Source: Sphingomonadales bacterium
GTDB lineage: Bacteria; Pseudomonadota; Alphaproteobacteria; Sphingomonadales; Sphingomonadaceae
DNA length: 64,000 nucleotides
Assembly: GCA_027486415.1 (NCBI GenBank)
Contig: JAIXPC010000002.1
Location: 248,001 to 312,000 of the forward strand
Reading direction: 5' to 3'
The translations under genes and the position numbers were made by a program. The notes beneath the pieces were generated by a model. It saw only the letters and a list, made by a program, of their open reading frames with translations, did not search any database and was not told where the DNA came from. Of this stretch, positions 1-9,149 are shown in pieces. Every line of letters starts with the position of its first letter. Position 1 is the first letter of the stretch.

Positions 1-104
1 TCGTCACGCTCGGCCTTGAGCGTGGCGACCGGGCGGCTGCCCAGCCACCAGCCGAGGGCGACGCCGGCAATCAGGGCAACAACGGCAATGATGGCTTCGG
101 TCAC
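1..104 (-). CDS. rmuC: RmuC family protein, N-terminal fragment
   Basis: Only the first 34 codons are in the window; the gene runs off the left edge. The GTG start at 104 gives a protein opening with TEAIIAVVALIAGVALGWWL, one membrane-spanning helix followed by SRPVATLKAERDE, the start of a charged, probably coiled-coil region. That layout (N-terminal anchor, then coiled coil, then nuclease-like domain) is the one known for RmuC proteins, which limit DNA inversions and are predicted nucleases. The nuclease domain is not visible, so the name rests on the N-terminus alone. It is divergent from the M28 peptidase gene, with about 100 bp between the starts. Confidence 0.6.
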   Translation of the reverse strand, partial: MTEAIIAVVALIAGVALGWWLGSRPVATLKAERD

Positions 105-205
105 GGGCGCTCCACATGGTCAGAGAACGGGACGGGAACATAGAGGCGATTGCCGGCCAGCGCCAGTGCTTGCGTGTGGAGCGCGAAACGCCCAATGTGC
201 CGGCC

Positions 206-1786
206 ATGCGTCACCTCTTTCTCACCGCCCTGATCGCCGCCACCCCCGCGATGGCCGCCCCCGTCACCATCTCTGCCGATCGCATCGGGGCCGATGTCCG
301 CAGCCTCGCATCCGACACATTTGCCGGGCGCGGGCCGGGCGAGGTGGGCGAGGCGCAGACCCTGGCCTTCCTGTCGGCAAGGATGGCAGAGGCGGGGCTG
401 GAGCCAGCCGGTGCGGATGGCAGCTGGCTGCAGCCGGTGCCGATGATCCGGCTCGACCGGGCCGGGGATGCCAGGCTGTCCCTCACTGTCGGCGGCACTG
501 CACTGCCGGTTACGCTGGGCCGCAATGCGACGCTGGCGCTGCGCGTGCCGGGCGAAACCGCCCTCACCAGCACCCCTATCGTCTTTGCCGGCTTTGGCGT
601 GGTGGCGGGTGGCCATGATCCCTATCAGGGCATTGATGTTGCCGGAAAGATCGTGCTGGTCCTCGCCGGCGATCCCGATGGCGAAGCCGGCCGCGACCTG
701 GGTTTCGAAGGCCGCCGGCTGGTGCTGGCCGGGCGCGTGGGCAGCAAGTTTGCCGCTGCCGCCAAGGCCGGCGCTGCCGGCGTGCTGGTGCTGCACGAGG
801 ATTTTGCCGCCAGTTATCCGATGGCGCAGCTGGTCGGCACTGAACGCGTGCCGCAGATGGTGCCGGGCGCCACACAGTTCGGCGGGCCACTGCGGTTTTC
901 CAGCTGGATCGAGGGCAGCATCGGCGCGCGACTGCTGGCCAGCGTCGGCCTTGATCTCGCCACCGCCAAGGTGGCGGCTCGTGATCCGGCGTTCCGCGCC
1001 CGTCCGCTTGCTGCCACCGCCAGCGTCGCCGGCCGGCTGACCGCCACGCCGTTCACCAGCTTCAACGTCATCGGCAGGCTGAAAGGCGCAACCCGGCCCG
1101 ATGAAGCCGTGCTGTATGGCGCGCACTGGGATGCCAACGGCCAGGGTGTGCCCGATGCCGCCGGCGATGCCATCCGCAACGGCGCCATCGACAATGCCAC
1201 CGGCACCGCCGAACTGATCGAGGTTGCCCGCGCCTTTGCCGCCGGCCCGCGCCCGGCCCGCAGCATCATCTTTGCCGCGTGGACGGCGGAGGAAAAGGGC
1301 CTGATCGGGGCGGACCATTATGCCGCCAACCCGGTGGTGCCGCTGGCCAGCACGGTCGCAGTGATCAATCTTGATCCGCACGTGCAATTGCCCCGCACCC
1401 GCAGCATCGAACTGATCGGCGGCGGCCGCACCACGCTGGAAGCCGATCTGGCCGATGCCGCGAAGGCGATGGGCCTTGTCGTCGTGCCCGAACCCAATCC
1501 TGAAGCCGGCTGGTATTTCCGGTCGGATCATTATCCCTTCGCCGCACGCGGCGTGCCGGCGCTGGCCTTCCGCGCCGGGCGCGATCTGGTGGATGGCGGC
1601 ACCGCGGCAGGAGACGCGCTGATCGCCGATTACAACCAGCGCTGTTATCACCAGCCCTGCGATCAGGTCGGCGCCGGCTTCACCTTCCAGGCCGCCGCCC
1701 AGGAAGCCGAAGTGGCGTGGCGCACGGGGCTGGCGGTGGCCAACCGGGCCGCGCGCCCCGGCTGGATCGGCACCCCCAGGTTCTAA
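206..1786 (+). CDS. Exported M28 family zinc aminopeptidase
   Basis: 526 residues. The ATG at 206 was chosen because it opens a clean signal peptide (MRHLFLTALIAATPAMAA); an upstream in-frame ATG at 116 would bury it. The M28 zinc ligands are visible in order: the His in YGAHWD, the Asp in NGAIDNATGTAE, the Glu pair in WTAEEKGL, the Asp in VINLD and the His in RSDHYPFA. A protease-associated insert (around GVLVLHEDFAASYPMAQL) separates the start from the catalytic part. Such enzymes release N-terminal amino acids from peptides in the periplasm; the substrate cannot be told here. The 3' end overlaps the convergent transporter gene by 4 nt. Confidence 0.88.
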   Translation: MRHLFLTALIAATPAMAAPVTISADRIGADVRSLASDTFAGRGPGEVGEAQTLAFLSARMAEAGLEPAGADGSWLQPVPMIRLDRAGDARLSLTVGGTALPVTLGRNATLALRVPGETALTSTPIVFAGFGVVAGGHDPYQGIDVAGKIVLVLAGDPDGEAGRDLGFEGRRLVLAGRVGSKFAAAAKAGAAGVLVLHEDFAASYPMAQLVGTERVPQMVPGATQFGGPLRFSSWIEGSIGARLLASVGLDLATAKVAARDPAFRARPLAATASVAGRLTATPFTSFNVIGRLKGATRPDEAVLYGAHWDANGQGVPDAAGDAIRNGAIDNATGTAELIEVARAFAAGPRPARSIIFAAWTAEEKGLIGADHYAANPVVPLASTVAVINLDPHVQLPRTRSIELIGGGRTTLEADLADAAKAMGLVVVPEPNPEAGWYFRSDHYPFAARGVPALAFRAGRDLVDGGTAAGDALIADYNQRCYHQPCDQVGAGFTFQAAAQEAEVAWRTGLAVANRAARPGWIGTPRF

Positions 1787-2667
1787 CGCCGCCCAGGCAG
1801 CCGCGCGATCACCAGCGCGGCCACCACCAGCGCCGCGCCGACCAGCTCCATCGGGCCCGGCACCTCGCCAAACCGCACCGCGCCGATGATGGCGCTGATC
1901 GATGGCTGCACCAGCAGGCACAGCCCGACAATCAGCGGCGACAGGTGGCGCACGGCATAGACGATCAGCCCCTGGCCCACGACCTGGCTGCCGATGGCAA
2001 GGCCCAGGATCGGCCTCCAGTCCGTCGGCCAGAACGCGCCACTGGCTGCCAAGGGCGCGAGCGCGACGGCCGAGGCCAGCGTCGCCAATGCCAGCGCCGG
2101 CATCGCAGCCAGTGTGCCGCGCACCTTTTCGATGGCGACGAGGTAGACGGTGTAGAACAGCGCCGCCGCCAGGCAGAGCAGATCGCCGGCGAAATGGCGG
2201 GCCGAAACCTCCGCGCTGCGGCCCAGCAGCAGGGCAACGCCCAGCGCCGCCGATGCCAGTGCCCACCATTGCGGCTGCGTCAGCCGCTGGCGCAGCACGA
2301 TCAGGCCATAAAGCGGCAGCAGGAAGGTGGCGCCGTTGGCCAACAGGGTGGCATTGGCCAGAGTGGTGCGAAGGATGCCGAGGTGCCACACCGACAGGTC
2401 AGCCGCAAAGGCCGCCCCGGCCAGCACGGCCAGCCCGATCAGCCGCGCATTGCTGCCCGAAAAGGCCGCCCGCCCCCCCCCGCTGCCCACGAACGCCAGC
2501 GCAAACAGGAACGGCACTGCCAGCGCCTGCCGCCAGAAGGCCGATGCCAGCGGGCCGACATCCGCCAGCCGCACCAGCCACGGCCCGAACGCCAGGCACG
2601 CCGATCCGGCAATCATGGCCGGAAACGCCCAGCGCCCGGCTGGCGAAATGCTGTCGCTGCTGCCCAT
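1783..2667 (-). CDS. EamA/DMT family transporter
   Basis: 294 residues with about ten hydrophobic helices arranged as two similar five-helix halves, the pattern of drug/metabolite transporters of the EamA family. The first half starts after a short cytoplasmic N-terminus (MGSSDSISPAGRWAF); the last helices end in the basic RLPGRR. Typical EamA features such as the FWRQALAVPF segment at the end of the second helix are present. The substrate is unknown; family members export amino acids or metabolites. It stands alone, converging on the M28 peptidase gene and divergent from the DUF389 gene 52 bp away. Confidence 0.85.
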   Translation of the reverse strand: MGSSDSISPAGRWAFPAMIAGSACLAFGPWLVRLADVGPLASAFWRQALAVPFLFALAFVGSGGGRAAFSGSNARLIGLAVLAGAAFAADLSVWHLGILRTTLANATLLANGATFLLPLYGLIVLRQRLTQPQWWALASAALGVALLLGRSAEVSARHFAGDLLCLAAALFYTVYLVAIEKVRGTLAAMPALALATLASAVALAPLAASGAFWPTDWRPILGLAIGSQVVGQGLIVYAVRHLSPLIVGLCLLVQPSISAIIGAVRFGEVPGPMELVGAALVVAALVIARLPGRR

Positions 2668-2719
2668 CGGGCCGGCTTAAGGGCTTTGCCACGCGGTGCA
2701 AGCGGATTAGTCATTCATC

Positions 2720-4114
2720 ATGACCGGTGAATCCCCGTCCCTCTCGCCGCGCCAGTGGCTGGCGCAACTGCGCGTCGGGATCGATCATGCCGCCATCCTG
2801 GCCGGGGTGGAGGAGGATGCCCGCTGGACCGGGCGCTATATCTTCCTCGTCATCATCGCCGCCGGCATTGCCATGCTGGGCCTGCTGCTGTCGTCACCGG
2901 CGGTGGTGATCGGGGCCATGCTGCTCTCTCCCTTGATGGGGCCGATCGTGGCCTTGGGCTTCGGGCTTGCCGTGTTTGATCTGGTCGCGATGCGGCGGGC
3001 GCTGGTGGCGCTGGGGCTGGGCATTGCCGTCGCGGTCGGCTTTGCCGCCCTGCTGGTGCTGTTTTCGCCCTTGCAGACCGTCACCGACGAGATTGCTGCC
3101 CGCACCCGGCCCAATCTCTTCGATCTGGTTGTCGCCCTGCTGTCCGGGCTGGCTGGCACATATGCCACGCTGCGCAGCCGGCAGGGGGCCATCGTGGGCG
3201 TCGCCATTGCGACCGCCGTGATGCCGCCGCTCGCCACCGTGGGGTTCGGCCTGGCCACCGCCAATTGGGACGTGGCGGCCGGGGCGGGATTCCTGTTCTT
3301 CACCAACCTAATGGCGATTGCGCTGGCCTGCGCCGCCATGGCGCGCATCTATGGCTTTGGTGCCAGCCTGTCGCCGCGGCAGGGGGTGGTACAGGGCGCG
3401 CTGATCATCGCAACGCTGGTCGCGCTGGCGGTGCCGCTGGGGCTGGCGCTGCGCCAGATTGCCTGGGAAAGCGTTGCCCAGCGCCGGGTGCGCGAAACGG
3501 TGGCCGCCGAATTTCCCCGCCCCAGCCGGCTGGGCGAACTGGAACTGGCGCTGGATTCCACGCCCGTCGCCGTCAATGCACTGGTGTTCACCACGCGCCC
3601 GCGCCGCGATGCCGAACGCGTGCTGGAAGCGCGGCTGGCCGGCGCATTGGGGCGAGAGGTGGCGTTGACGCTGGAACAGGTGCCGCTGGGCGGCATCGAA
3701 GCGCCGGCCGTTGCCCGTCCCGCCGTCCGCCCCGGCGCCGAACTGGCCGAACGTCTGGCACTGGTGGCCGGCGTGCCGGCGGAATCGATCCTGATCGACC
3801 GGCAGGCGCGGCTGGCGCGCGTGGTGGCCGCGCCGCTGCCGGGGGCCGGGCTGACCGCCTATCGCGCACTGGAACGTCGGGTTGCGGCCACGGCGCCGGG
3901 CTGGCGCGTGCTGCTGGTGCCGCCGCCCGCCCCGCCGGATCCGGCCGATCCCGATACGGTGGCGTGGGCTGCGGAACGGCTGGTCCTGGCGGTCGTCGTG
4001 GGCGGAAATGGCGCTGCGCTGGCAGCCACGCTGCAGGAACGCGGCGTGCAGGTCGATCGCCGGCCCGGCCGTGGCCCCGTCACGCTGGCCTGGGCCGTGC
4101 CGAGCGCCGACTGA
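2720..4114 (+). CDS. DUF389 domain inner-membrane protein
   Basis: 464 residues. The N-terminal half has the six-helix DUF389 block, with the characteristic segment SSPAVVIGAMLLSPLMGPIV around residues 58-77, followed by helices and the motif IATAVMPPLATVGFGLA near residues 160-176. The C-terminal ~230 residues are soluble, alanine and arginine rich, and probably cytoplasmic. The function of this family is not established. The gene is monocistronic: a strong intrinsic terminator lies about 100 bp after the stop codon. Confidence 0.85.
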   Translation: MTGESPSLSPRQWLAQLRVGIDHAAILAGVEEDARWTGRYIFLVIIAAGIAMLGLLLSSPAVVIGAMLLSPLMGPIVALGFGLAVFDLVAMRRALVALGLGIAVAVGFAALLVLFSPLQTVTDEIAARTRPNLFDLVVALLSGLAGTYATLRSRQGAIVGVAIATAVMPPLATVGFGLATANWDVAAGAGFLFFTNLMAIALACAAMARIYGFGASLSPRQGVVQGALIIATLVALAVPLGLALRQIAWESVAQRRVRETVAAEFPRPSRLGELELALDSTPVAVNALVFTTRPRRDAERVLEARLAGALGREVALTLEQVPLGGIEAPAVARPAVRPGAELAERLALVAGVPAESILIDRQARLARVVAAPLPGAGLTAYRALERRVAATAPGWRVLLVPPPAPPDPADPDTVAWAAERLVLAVVVGGNGAALAATLQERGVQVDRRPGRGPVTLAWAVPSAD

Positions 4115-4211
4115 AAAACTGTCGAAAAGATACAATAGGGTGGCGCACTACTGCGCTATCACCTTGCCTGCGACCCGCGGATTGTTGCCAAGGCAATGAT
4201 CCCGAACTCAA

Positions 4212-4250
4212 CGGCCCTGCACGGCATTTGCCATGCGGGGCCGCTTTTTC
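4212..4250 (+). terminator. Rho-independent terminator after the DUF389 gene
   Basis: CGGCCCTGCA at 4212-4221 pairs with TGCGGGGCCG at 4234-4243 (one G-T pair), with further GGC/GCC pairing possible in the loop. The stem is followed by CTTTTTC. The position fits the end of the DUF389 transcript and insulates the regulator gene downstream. Confidence 0.8.
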
Positions 4251-4351
4251 TTGGCGCTGGCGCACAGGTCAACGATCTGTCATCAATGGTGACTGCAGCG
4301 CGTCGATGGGGGTTGGGCGCGCAGGCATGTCCAGCGAGGGAGGCGCCGGCC

Positions 4352-5200
4352 ATGATCACGATGCAGTATTTCGTGCCACCGCCCGAACTGCGCCAGCACG
4401 TCTCGTCCTATTACTGGTTTGAATCGCGGCTGCCGGCCTTTGCCGATCTGATGCGCGCGGAACTGGGCCAGATCCGCCTTGTCGTCGAAGGTTCGGCGGC
4501 CAGCCGTTATGGCGACAGCCATGATCGGCTGGGCAACACGGCGATGCTGCAAGGCCCCACCACCGCGCCCGTGCATTACGCCGCCACCGGCACGCTGCGG
4601 TTCTTTGGCATCGGGTTGTTGCCATTGGGCTGGACCGAGCTGGTGGGCGTGCCGGCGGACGAGCTGGCCGACGATGTGATCCCGCTGGCCGATGTCTGGC
4701 CGCGAATCGGCGTTGCGCGCGTGATGGATCGCGTCGCGTCGGCAGCCAGCAACGACGCCCGCATTGCCGCCGTCAACGATCTGTTGCTGGCGCGGCTGGC
4801 CGGGGCGCGCACGGCCAATGCCTGGTTCACCCGCCTCACCGATGGCTGGCTGACCGGCAGCCCCAATCCGGATGTCGATTGGCTGGTCGGCCAATCCGGC
4901 ATGTCGGCGCGGTCGGTGGAGCGGCTGGCCCGCCGCCATTACGGCGCCGCGCCCAAGCTGCTGGCGCGCAAATATCGTGCCCTGGGGGCCGCCGTGCGGC
5001 TGGGCACGGGCGAGGCGGCAACCTGGTCCGATGCCGCTGGTGACGCCTTTTACGACCAGGCACATTTCATCCGCGAATTTCGCGCCTTTACCGGCAAGAC
5101 CCCGGCGCGATTCCTGGCCGATGTCGCGCCGCTCACCCGGCTGACGCTCAACCGGCGGCGGCTGGTGCCCGGCCTGCCGAAACTGACGCTGTTTGCCTGA
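4352..5200 (+). CDS. AraC-like helix-turn-helix transcriptional regulator
   Basis: 282 residues. The ATG at 4352 is preceded by GAGGGAGG, a good ribosome-binding site; longer in-frame starts reach back into the terminator and were rejected. The N-terminal ~160 residues (YFVPPPELRQHVSSYYWFES, then QGPTTAPVHYAATGTLRFFG) look like the cupin-type sensor of AraC proteins of the DUF6597 kind. The C-terminal part from about residue 185 has the AraC double helix-turn-helix, with SGMSARSVERLARRHYGAAP as first recognition region and DQAHFIREFRAFTGKTPARF as the second, including the family signature FTGKTP. Ligand and targets are unknown. Confidence 0.85.
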   Translation: MITMQYFVPPPELRQHVSSYYWFESRLPAFADLMRAELGQIRLVVEGSAASRYGDSHDRLGNTAMLQGPTTAPVHYAATGTLRFFGIGLLPLGWTELVGVPADELADDVIPLADVWPRIGVARVMDRVASAASNDARIAAVNDLLLARLAGARTANAWFTRLTDGWLTGSPNPDVDWLVGQSGMSARSVERLARRHYGAAPKLLARKYRALGAAVRLGTGEAATWSDAAGDAFYDQAHFIREFRAFTGKTPARFLADVAPLTRLTLNRRRLVPGLPKLTLFA

Positions 5201-5229
5201 TCCGCGCGCCCGGTAACCAGCGCGATTTC

Positions 5230-5258
5230 TTGACACGGGCGGGCCTGCACCGCATAAG
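5230..5258 (+). promoter_or_regulatory. Sigma-70 type promoter of the SUF operon
   Basis: A perfect -35 box TTGACA at 5230-5235 is followed, after exactly 17 nt, by CATAAG at 5253-5258 (four of six matches to TATAAT). It lies 46 nt upstream of the regulator's GTG start and is the only good promoter seen before the operon, whose genes are almost all overlapping. Confidence 0.6.
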
Positions 5259-5260
5259 CA

Positions 5261-5273
5261 GACCAGATTTGTC
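5261..5273. promoter_or_regulatory. Candidate operator for the Rrf2-type SUF regulator
   Basis: GACCAGATTTGTC has the GAC-N7-GTC skeleton of IscR type 1 sites, with an A/T-leaning centre. It begins 3 nt after the -10 box, where a bound repressor would block initiation. The flanking bases match the E. coli IscR consensus only weakly, so this is inferred. A perfect short inverted repeat TCCAC-TTT-GTGGA (5272-5284) overlaps its right edge. Confidence 0.4.
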
Positions 5274-5303
5274 CACTTTGTGGATGCCGTCAGGAACCGC
5301 CCG

Positions 5304-5750
5304 GTGATTCGACTCACCAATCTTGCCGATTATGCCGTCGTCGTGATGGCCGCCGCCGCGCGCGAACCGGCGGTGAAACTGTCGGCCGCCCGCGTGGCGG
5401 AACTGACGAATATTCCCGCACCCACCGTGGCCAAGCTGATGGGCACGCTGGCGCGCGGCGGCCTGCTCACCGCGTCGCGCGGCGTGTCGGGCGGCTTCAC
5501 CCTGTCCCGCGAACCGCAGGCGATCAGCGTCGCCGAAGTCGTGGAGGCGGTGGACGGCCCGATCGCGCTGACCAGCTGTTCGGGCGGGGACATCAACGAT
5601 TGCGCGATGGAAGGCCATTGCGCCATTCGCGGCCACTGGGGGCCGATCAACCAGGCCGTGCGCGGGGCGCTTGCCGCCGTGTCACTGGCCGATCTGGTGC
5701 AGCCGGCGGCAGCGGCGACACCGGTGCATCAGCCCGCCCTGGCTGGCTGA
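5304..5750 (+). CDS. Rrf2 family SUF iron-sulfur assembly regulator
   Basis: 148 residues from the GTG at 5304, which has AGGAA 7 nt upstream; a GTG at 5280 lacks a ribosome-binding site. The protein starts IRLTNLADYAVVVMAAAA, typical of Rrf2 regulators, with the winged-helix recognition segment around NIPAPTVAKLMGTLARGGLL and RGVSGGF. Three cysteines follow in the C-terminal half (TSCSGGDINDC and GHCAIRGHW), the spacing used by IscR/SufR-type proteins to bind an iron-sulfur cluster. It probably senses cluster supply and controls the suf genes that follow 21 nt downstream, as well as itself. Confidence 0.88.
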   Translation: MIRLTNLADYAVVVMAAAAREPAVKLSAARVAELTNIPAPTVAKLMGTLARGGLLTASRGVSGGFTLSREPQAISVAEVVEAVDGPIALTSCSGGDINDCAMEGHCAIRGHWGPINQAVRGALAAVSLADLVQPAAAATPVHQPALAG

Positions 5751-5771
5751 CCGACTGTTTGGAAGAAGACG

Positions 5772-7289
5772 ATGGCTGACGAGACTGCCGAAACCCTGTC
5801 TGCTGCCCACGACACTGCTGTGCCGGTGCAGGATGCGGCCGCGCGCGCGGCCGTCGATGATCTGGCCACCTACAAATGGGGCTTCACCTCCGACGTTGAA
5901 AGCGAGCTGGCGCCCAAGGGGCTGAACACCGATATCGTCCGCTACATCTCGGCCAAGAAGGGCGAGCCGGAGTGGCTGCTCGATTGGCGGCTGAAGGCCT
6001 TTGCCAAGTGGGAGGCGATGGAAAGCCCGGAGTGGGCCAAGCTCGACATCGCGCCGATCGACTATCAGGACGCCTATTACTACGCCGCGCCCAAGGCCAA
6101 GCCGACACTGGCGTCGCTGGACGAGCTCGATCCCGAAATCCGCCGCACCTATGAAAAGCTGGGCATCCCGATCGAGGAGCAGAAGGTGCTAGCCGGGGTC
6201 GAAGGCGCGCGCAAGATCGCGGTGGATGCCGTGTTCGACAGCGTGTCGGTCGCCACCACCTTCCGCGAGGAGCTGAAGAAGGCCGGCGTCATCTTCCTGT
6301 CGATCTCGGAAGCGGTGAAGGAATATCCCGACCTGGTGAAAAAATGGCTCGGCAGCGTCGTTCCGGTCACCGACAATTATTTCGCCTGCCTCAACAGCGC
6401 GGTCTTTTCCGATGGCACCTTCGTCTACATCCCCGAAGGCGTGCGCTGCCCGATGGAGCTTTCGACCTATTTCCGCATCAACGCCGCCAACACCGGCCAG
6501 TTCGAACGCACGCTGATCATCGCCGACAAGGGCGCTTACGTCTCGTATCTGGAAGGCTGCACGGCCCCGATGCGCGATGAAAACCAGCTGCACGCCGCCG
6601 TGGTGGAACTGGTCGCGCTGGACGATGCCGAGATCAAATATTCCACCGTGCAGAACTGGTATCCCGGCGATGCGGACGGCAAGGGCGGCATCTACAATTT
6701 CGTCACCAAGCGCGCCAACTGCCTGGGCCGTAACAGCAAGGTGAGCTGGACGCAGGTCGAAACCGGCAGCGCCATCACCTGGAAATATCCCAGCTGCGTG
6801 CTGTCGGGCGAAGGATCGGTCGGCGAATTCTACTCCGTGGCCGTCACCAACAACCGCCAGCAGGCCGATACCGGCACCAAGATGATCCACCTCGGCAAGA
6901 ACACGACCTCCACCATCGTGTCCAAGGGGATCAGCGCCGGCAAGTCGAACGGCACCTATCGCGGGCTGGTGCGCGTCGCCGCCACGGCGGAAGGCGCGCG
7001 CAACTTCACCCAGTGCGACAGCCTGCTGCTCGGCTCCAACTGCGGCGCCCACACCGTGCCCTATATCGAATGCCGCAACCCGTCGGCCACCATCGAGCAC
7101 GAGGCCACCACGTCCAAGATCAGCGACGATCAGCTGTTCTATGCCCAGTCACGCGGGCTGGATGCAGAAGCCGCCGTTGGCCTGATCGTCAACGGCTTCT
7201 GCCGCGAGGTGCTGCAGCAGCTGCCGATGGAATTCGCCGTCGAGGCGCAAAAGCTGCTCGGCATCAGCTTGGAAGGCTCGGTCGGGTGA
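5772..7289 (+). CDS. sufB: Fe-S cluster assembly scaffold SufB
   Basis: 505 residues, a normal length for SufB. SufB, SufC and SufD form the SUF scaffold complex in the cytoplasm. Family landmarks are clear: the N-terminal region [19 protein letters not shown], the beta-helix core with [20 protein letters not shown], the segment [19 protein letters not shown], and the C-terminal [20 protein letters not shown]. The stop codon overlaps the GTG start of a small lipoprotein gene (GTGA), so the two are probably translationally coupled. Confidence 0.97.
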   Translation: MADETAETLSAAHDTAVPVQDAAARAAVDDLATYKWGFTSDVESELAPKGLNTDIVRYISAKKGEPEWLLDWRLKAFAKWEAMESPEWAKLDIAPIDYQDAYYYAAPKAKPTLASLDELDPEIRRTYEKLGIPIEEQKVLAGVEGARKIAVDAVFDSVSVATTFREELKKAGVIFLSISEAVKEYPDLVKKWLGSVVPVTDNYFACLNSAVFSDGTFVYIPEGVRCPMELSTYFRINAANTGQFERTLIIADKGAYVSYLEGCTAPMRDENQLHAAVVELVALDDAEIKYSTVQNWYPGDADGKGGIYNFVTKRANCLGRNSKVSWTQVETGSAITWKYPSCVLSGEGSVGEFYSVAVTNNRQQADTGTKMIHLGKNTTSTIVSKGISAGKSNGTYRGLVRVAATAEGARNFTQCDSLLLGSNCGAHTVPYIECRNPSATIEHEATTSKISDDQLFYAQSRGLDAEAAVGLIVNGFCREVLQQLPMEFAVEAQKLLGISLEGSVG

Positions 7290-7669
7290 GGGCGCTCCTC
7301 GCCCTTTCGCTGCTTGCCGTCGCCGCCTGCGATGCCGCGCCGCCGCGCCCCGATCCCAAGGGCCAGCAGCTGCGCGCCGAACTGGACAAGCTGACCGCCG
7401 ATTACGCCGCCTGCGTGGAGAAGAATGTTGCCGCCGCCGACGTGTCGAAAGACCCGGCCGGCAGCATCGCCATCGAGGCCGTGAAGGCGTGCAAGCCGAT
7501 CCGCGGCGCTCTGCGCCTGAAAGTGGCCTCCTTTGATCGGTTCGGCCACCCCAACCGCACCGCCGAACAGGCCGAAACCGTCGCCGAAGCCAGCGTTGGC
7601 GTGATCGAGAAGGACCTGCGCGAACAGGCCGTCGTCGACATCGTCAAGCGCCAGAACCACACCAAGTGA
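7286..7669 (+). CDS. Small predicted lipoprotein inside the SUF operon
   Basis: 127 residues from the GTG at 7286, which overlaps the sufB stop by 4 nt. The N-terminus is a lipoprotein signal, [14 protein letters not shown], with VAAC as lipobox. The mature part is helical and charged and carries two cysteines about 35 residues apart (DYAACVEK and VKACKP). I do not recognise a known domain. It ends 11 nt before the sufC start, so it is co-transcribed with the Fe-S machinery although it should be exported and lipid-anchored. A role in iron handling would be speculation. Confidence 0.75.
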   Translation: MRALLALSLLAVAACDAAPPRPDPKGQQLRAELDKLTADYAACVEKNVAAADVSKDPAGSIAIEAVKACKPIRGALRLKVASFDRFGHPNRTAEQAETVAEASVGVIEKDLREQAVVDIVKRQNHTK

Positions 7670-7680
7670 GACGCACCCCC

Positions 7681-8421
7681 ATGCTCGTCATCGAAAATCT
7701 GTCTGCCGAAGTGGAAGGCAAGCCCATTCTGAAGGGCCTGACCCTGACGGTGAACGCCGGCGAGGTCCACGCCATCATGGGCCCCAACGGCGCCGGCAAG
7801 TCCACCCTGTCCTACGTCCTCGCCGGCCGCGATGGTTACGAAGTGACCGGCGGCAGCGTGACCTTCCGTGGTGAGGACCTGCTGGCCAAGGCCCCGCACG
7901 AGCGCGCCGCTGCCGGCTTGTTCCTGGGCCTGCAATATCCGGTCGAAATCCCCGGCGTGTCCAACCTGCTGTTCCTGCGGACTGCCTTGAATGCCCAGCG
8001 CACCCTGCGCGGCGAGGCCGAAGTGTCGGGCGCAGAGTTCATGAAGCTGGCCAAGGCTGCCGCCGAGAAGCTGGGCCTGCCGTTCGACATGATGAAGCGC
8101 GCCGTGAACCAGGGCTTTTCCGGCGGCGAGAAGAAGCGCAACGAGATGGTGCAGATGCACGTGCTGCAGCCGTGGTTCGCGGTGCTGGACGAGACGGATT
8201 CGGGCCTCGACATCGATGCGCTGCGGGTGGTTTCGGATGGCATCAACGCCATGCGTTCCCCCGATCACGCGGCACTGCTGATCACCCACTATCAGCGCCT
8301 GCTGGATTATGTCGTGCCCGATACGATCCACGTGCTGATGGATGGCCGCATCGTCCATTCGGGCGGCGCCGAGCTGGCGCACAAGCTGGAGGCGGAAGGC
8401 TATTCCGCCATCGCAGCCTGA
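7681..8421 (+). CDS. sufC: Fe-S cluster assembly ATPase SufC
   Basis: 246 residues from the ATG at 7681 (MLVIENLSAEVEGK, the usual SufC beginning); an in-frame GTG at 7666 overlapping the previous stop is possible but adds five unusual residues. Walker A is GPNGAGKST, the ABC signature is FSGGEKKRNE and Walker B is WFAVLDETDSGLDID, all matching SufC. It powers the SufBCD scaffold. The stop overlaps the sufD start by 1 nt (TGATG). Confidence 0.97.
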   Translation: MLVIENLSAEVEGKPILKGLTLTVNAGEVHAIMGPNGAGKSTLSYVLAGRDGYEVTGGSVTFRGEDLLAKAPHERAAAGLFLGLQYPVEIPGVSNLLFLRTALNAQRTLRGEAEVSGAEFMKLAKAAAEKLGLPFDMMKRAVNQGFSGGEKKRNEMVQMHVLQPWFAVLDETDSGLDIDALRVVSDGINAMRSPDHAALLITHYQRLLDYVVPDTIHVLMDGRIVHSGGAELAHKLEAEGYSAIAA

Positions 8422-9149
8422 TGTCTGCCCTGCCCACCAAGCGCGACGAGGCCTGGCGCTACAGCGACCTGAAGGCCGTCGCCCGTCACTGGCCGGTTGC
8501 GGTCGAACCGGTCGTGGTGCCGGCGGGCGAGAACCATGCCGACATCATCCGCGCCGACGCGGAGGGCATCCGCCACCTGGCCATCAACATCGGTGTTGGC
8601 GGCGCCTATCGGCTGACCATCATCGACGCCGGCCGCGCCTATGGCCGCATCGCGCTCGACGTGACGTGCCATGATGGTGCCGATTTCCAGCTGGGCGCGG
8701 TGCTGATCGGCCGCGGCGAACAGACCATCGAACTGGTGACGACCGTGCGCCATGTCGGGCCGGGTGCCACCAGCCGCCAGATCGTGCGCGCGGTGGCGGG
8801 CGGCAGCGCCACCACCTCCTATCTGGGCCAGGTCGCCGTGGCGCGTGAAGGCCAGAAGACCGACGCCAGCCAGTCGTTCAAGGCCATCCTGCTCAATCGC
8901 GGCGCGACGGCCAATGCCAAGCCGGAACTGGAAATCTTTGCCGACGATGTGAAATGCGCCCACGGCGCTGCCATCGGCGAAATCGACAAGACCGCGCTGT
9001 TCTATCTCGAAAGCCGTGGCATCGGGCCGGATCAGGCCCGCGCCCTCCTCACCCGCGCTTTCCTGTCGGACGCGCTGGAGGGGCTGGACGAGGCGACGAC
9101 ACAGGCACTCGACGCCGAGATCAGTGCCATCCTGGAGAGCGCCGCGTGA
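8421..9149 (+). CDS. sufD: Fe-S cluster assembly protein SufD
   Basis: 242 residues, short for SufD, which often exceeds 400, but compact forms occur in alphaproteobacteria. The C-terminal half is unmistakable: NAKPELEIFADDVKCAHGAA, then IGEIDKTALFYLESRGI and RALLTRAFLSDAL. The N-terminus MSALPTKRDEAWRYSDLKAV also fits. It pairs with SufB on the SufC ATPases. Start and stop overlap sufC (1 nt) and sufS (4 nt). Confidence 0.93.
   Translation: MSALPTKRDEAWRYSDLKAVARHWPVAVEPVVVPAGENHADIIRADAEGIRHLAINIGVGGAYRLTIIDAGRAYGRIALDVTCHDGADFQLGAVLIGRGEQTIELVTTVRHVGPGATSRQIVRAVAGGSATTSYLGQVAVAREGQKTDASQSFKAILLNRGATANAKPELEIFADDVKCAHGAAIGEIDKTALFYLESRGIGPDQARALLTRAFLSDALEGLDEATTQALDAEISAILESAA

Noticed and set aside
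5280-5303. GTG at 5280 as the start of the Rrf2 regulator
   Set aside because: No ribosome-binding site in front of it, and it lies inside a short inverted repeat; the GTG at 5304 has AGGAA at good distance and the usual N-terminus.
7666-7680. GTG at 7666 as the sufC start, overlapping the lipoprotein stop
   Set aside because: The ATG at 7681 gives the standard SufC N-terminus; the extension adds five residues not typical of the family. It cannot be excluded.
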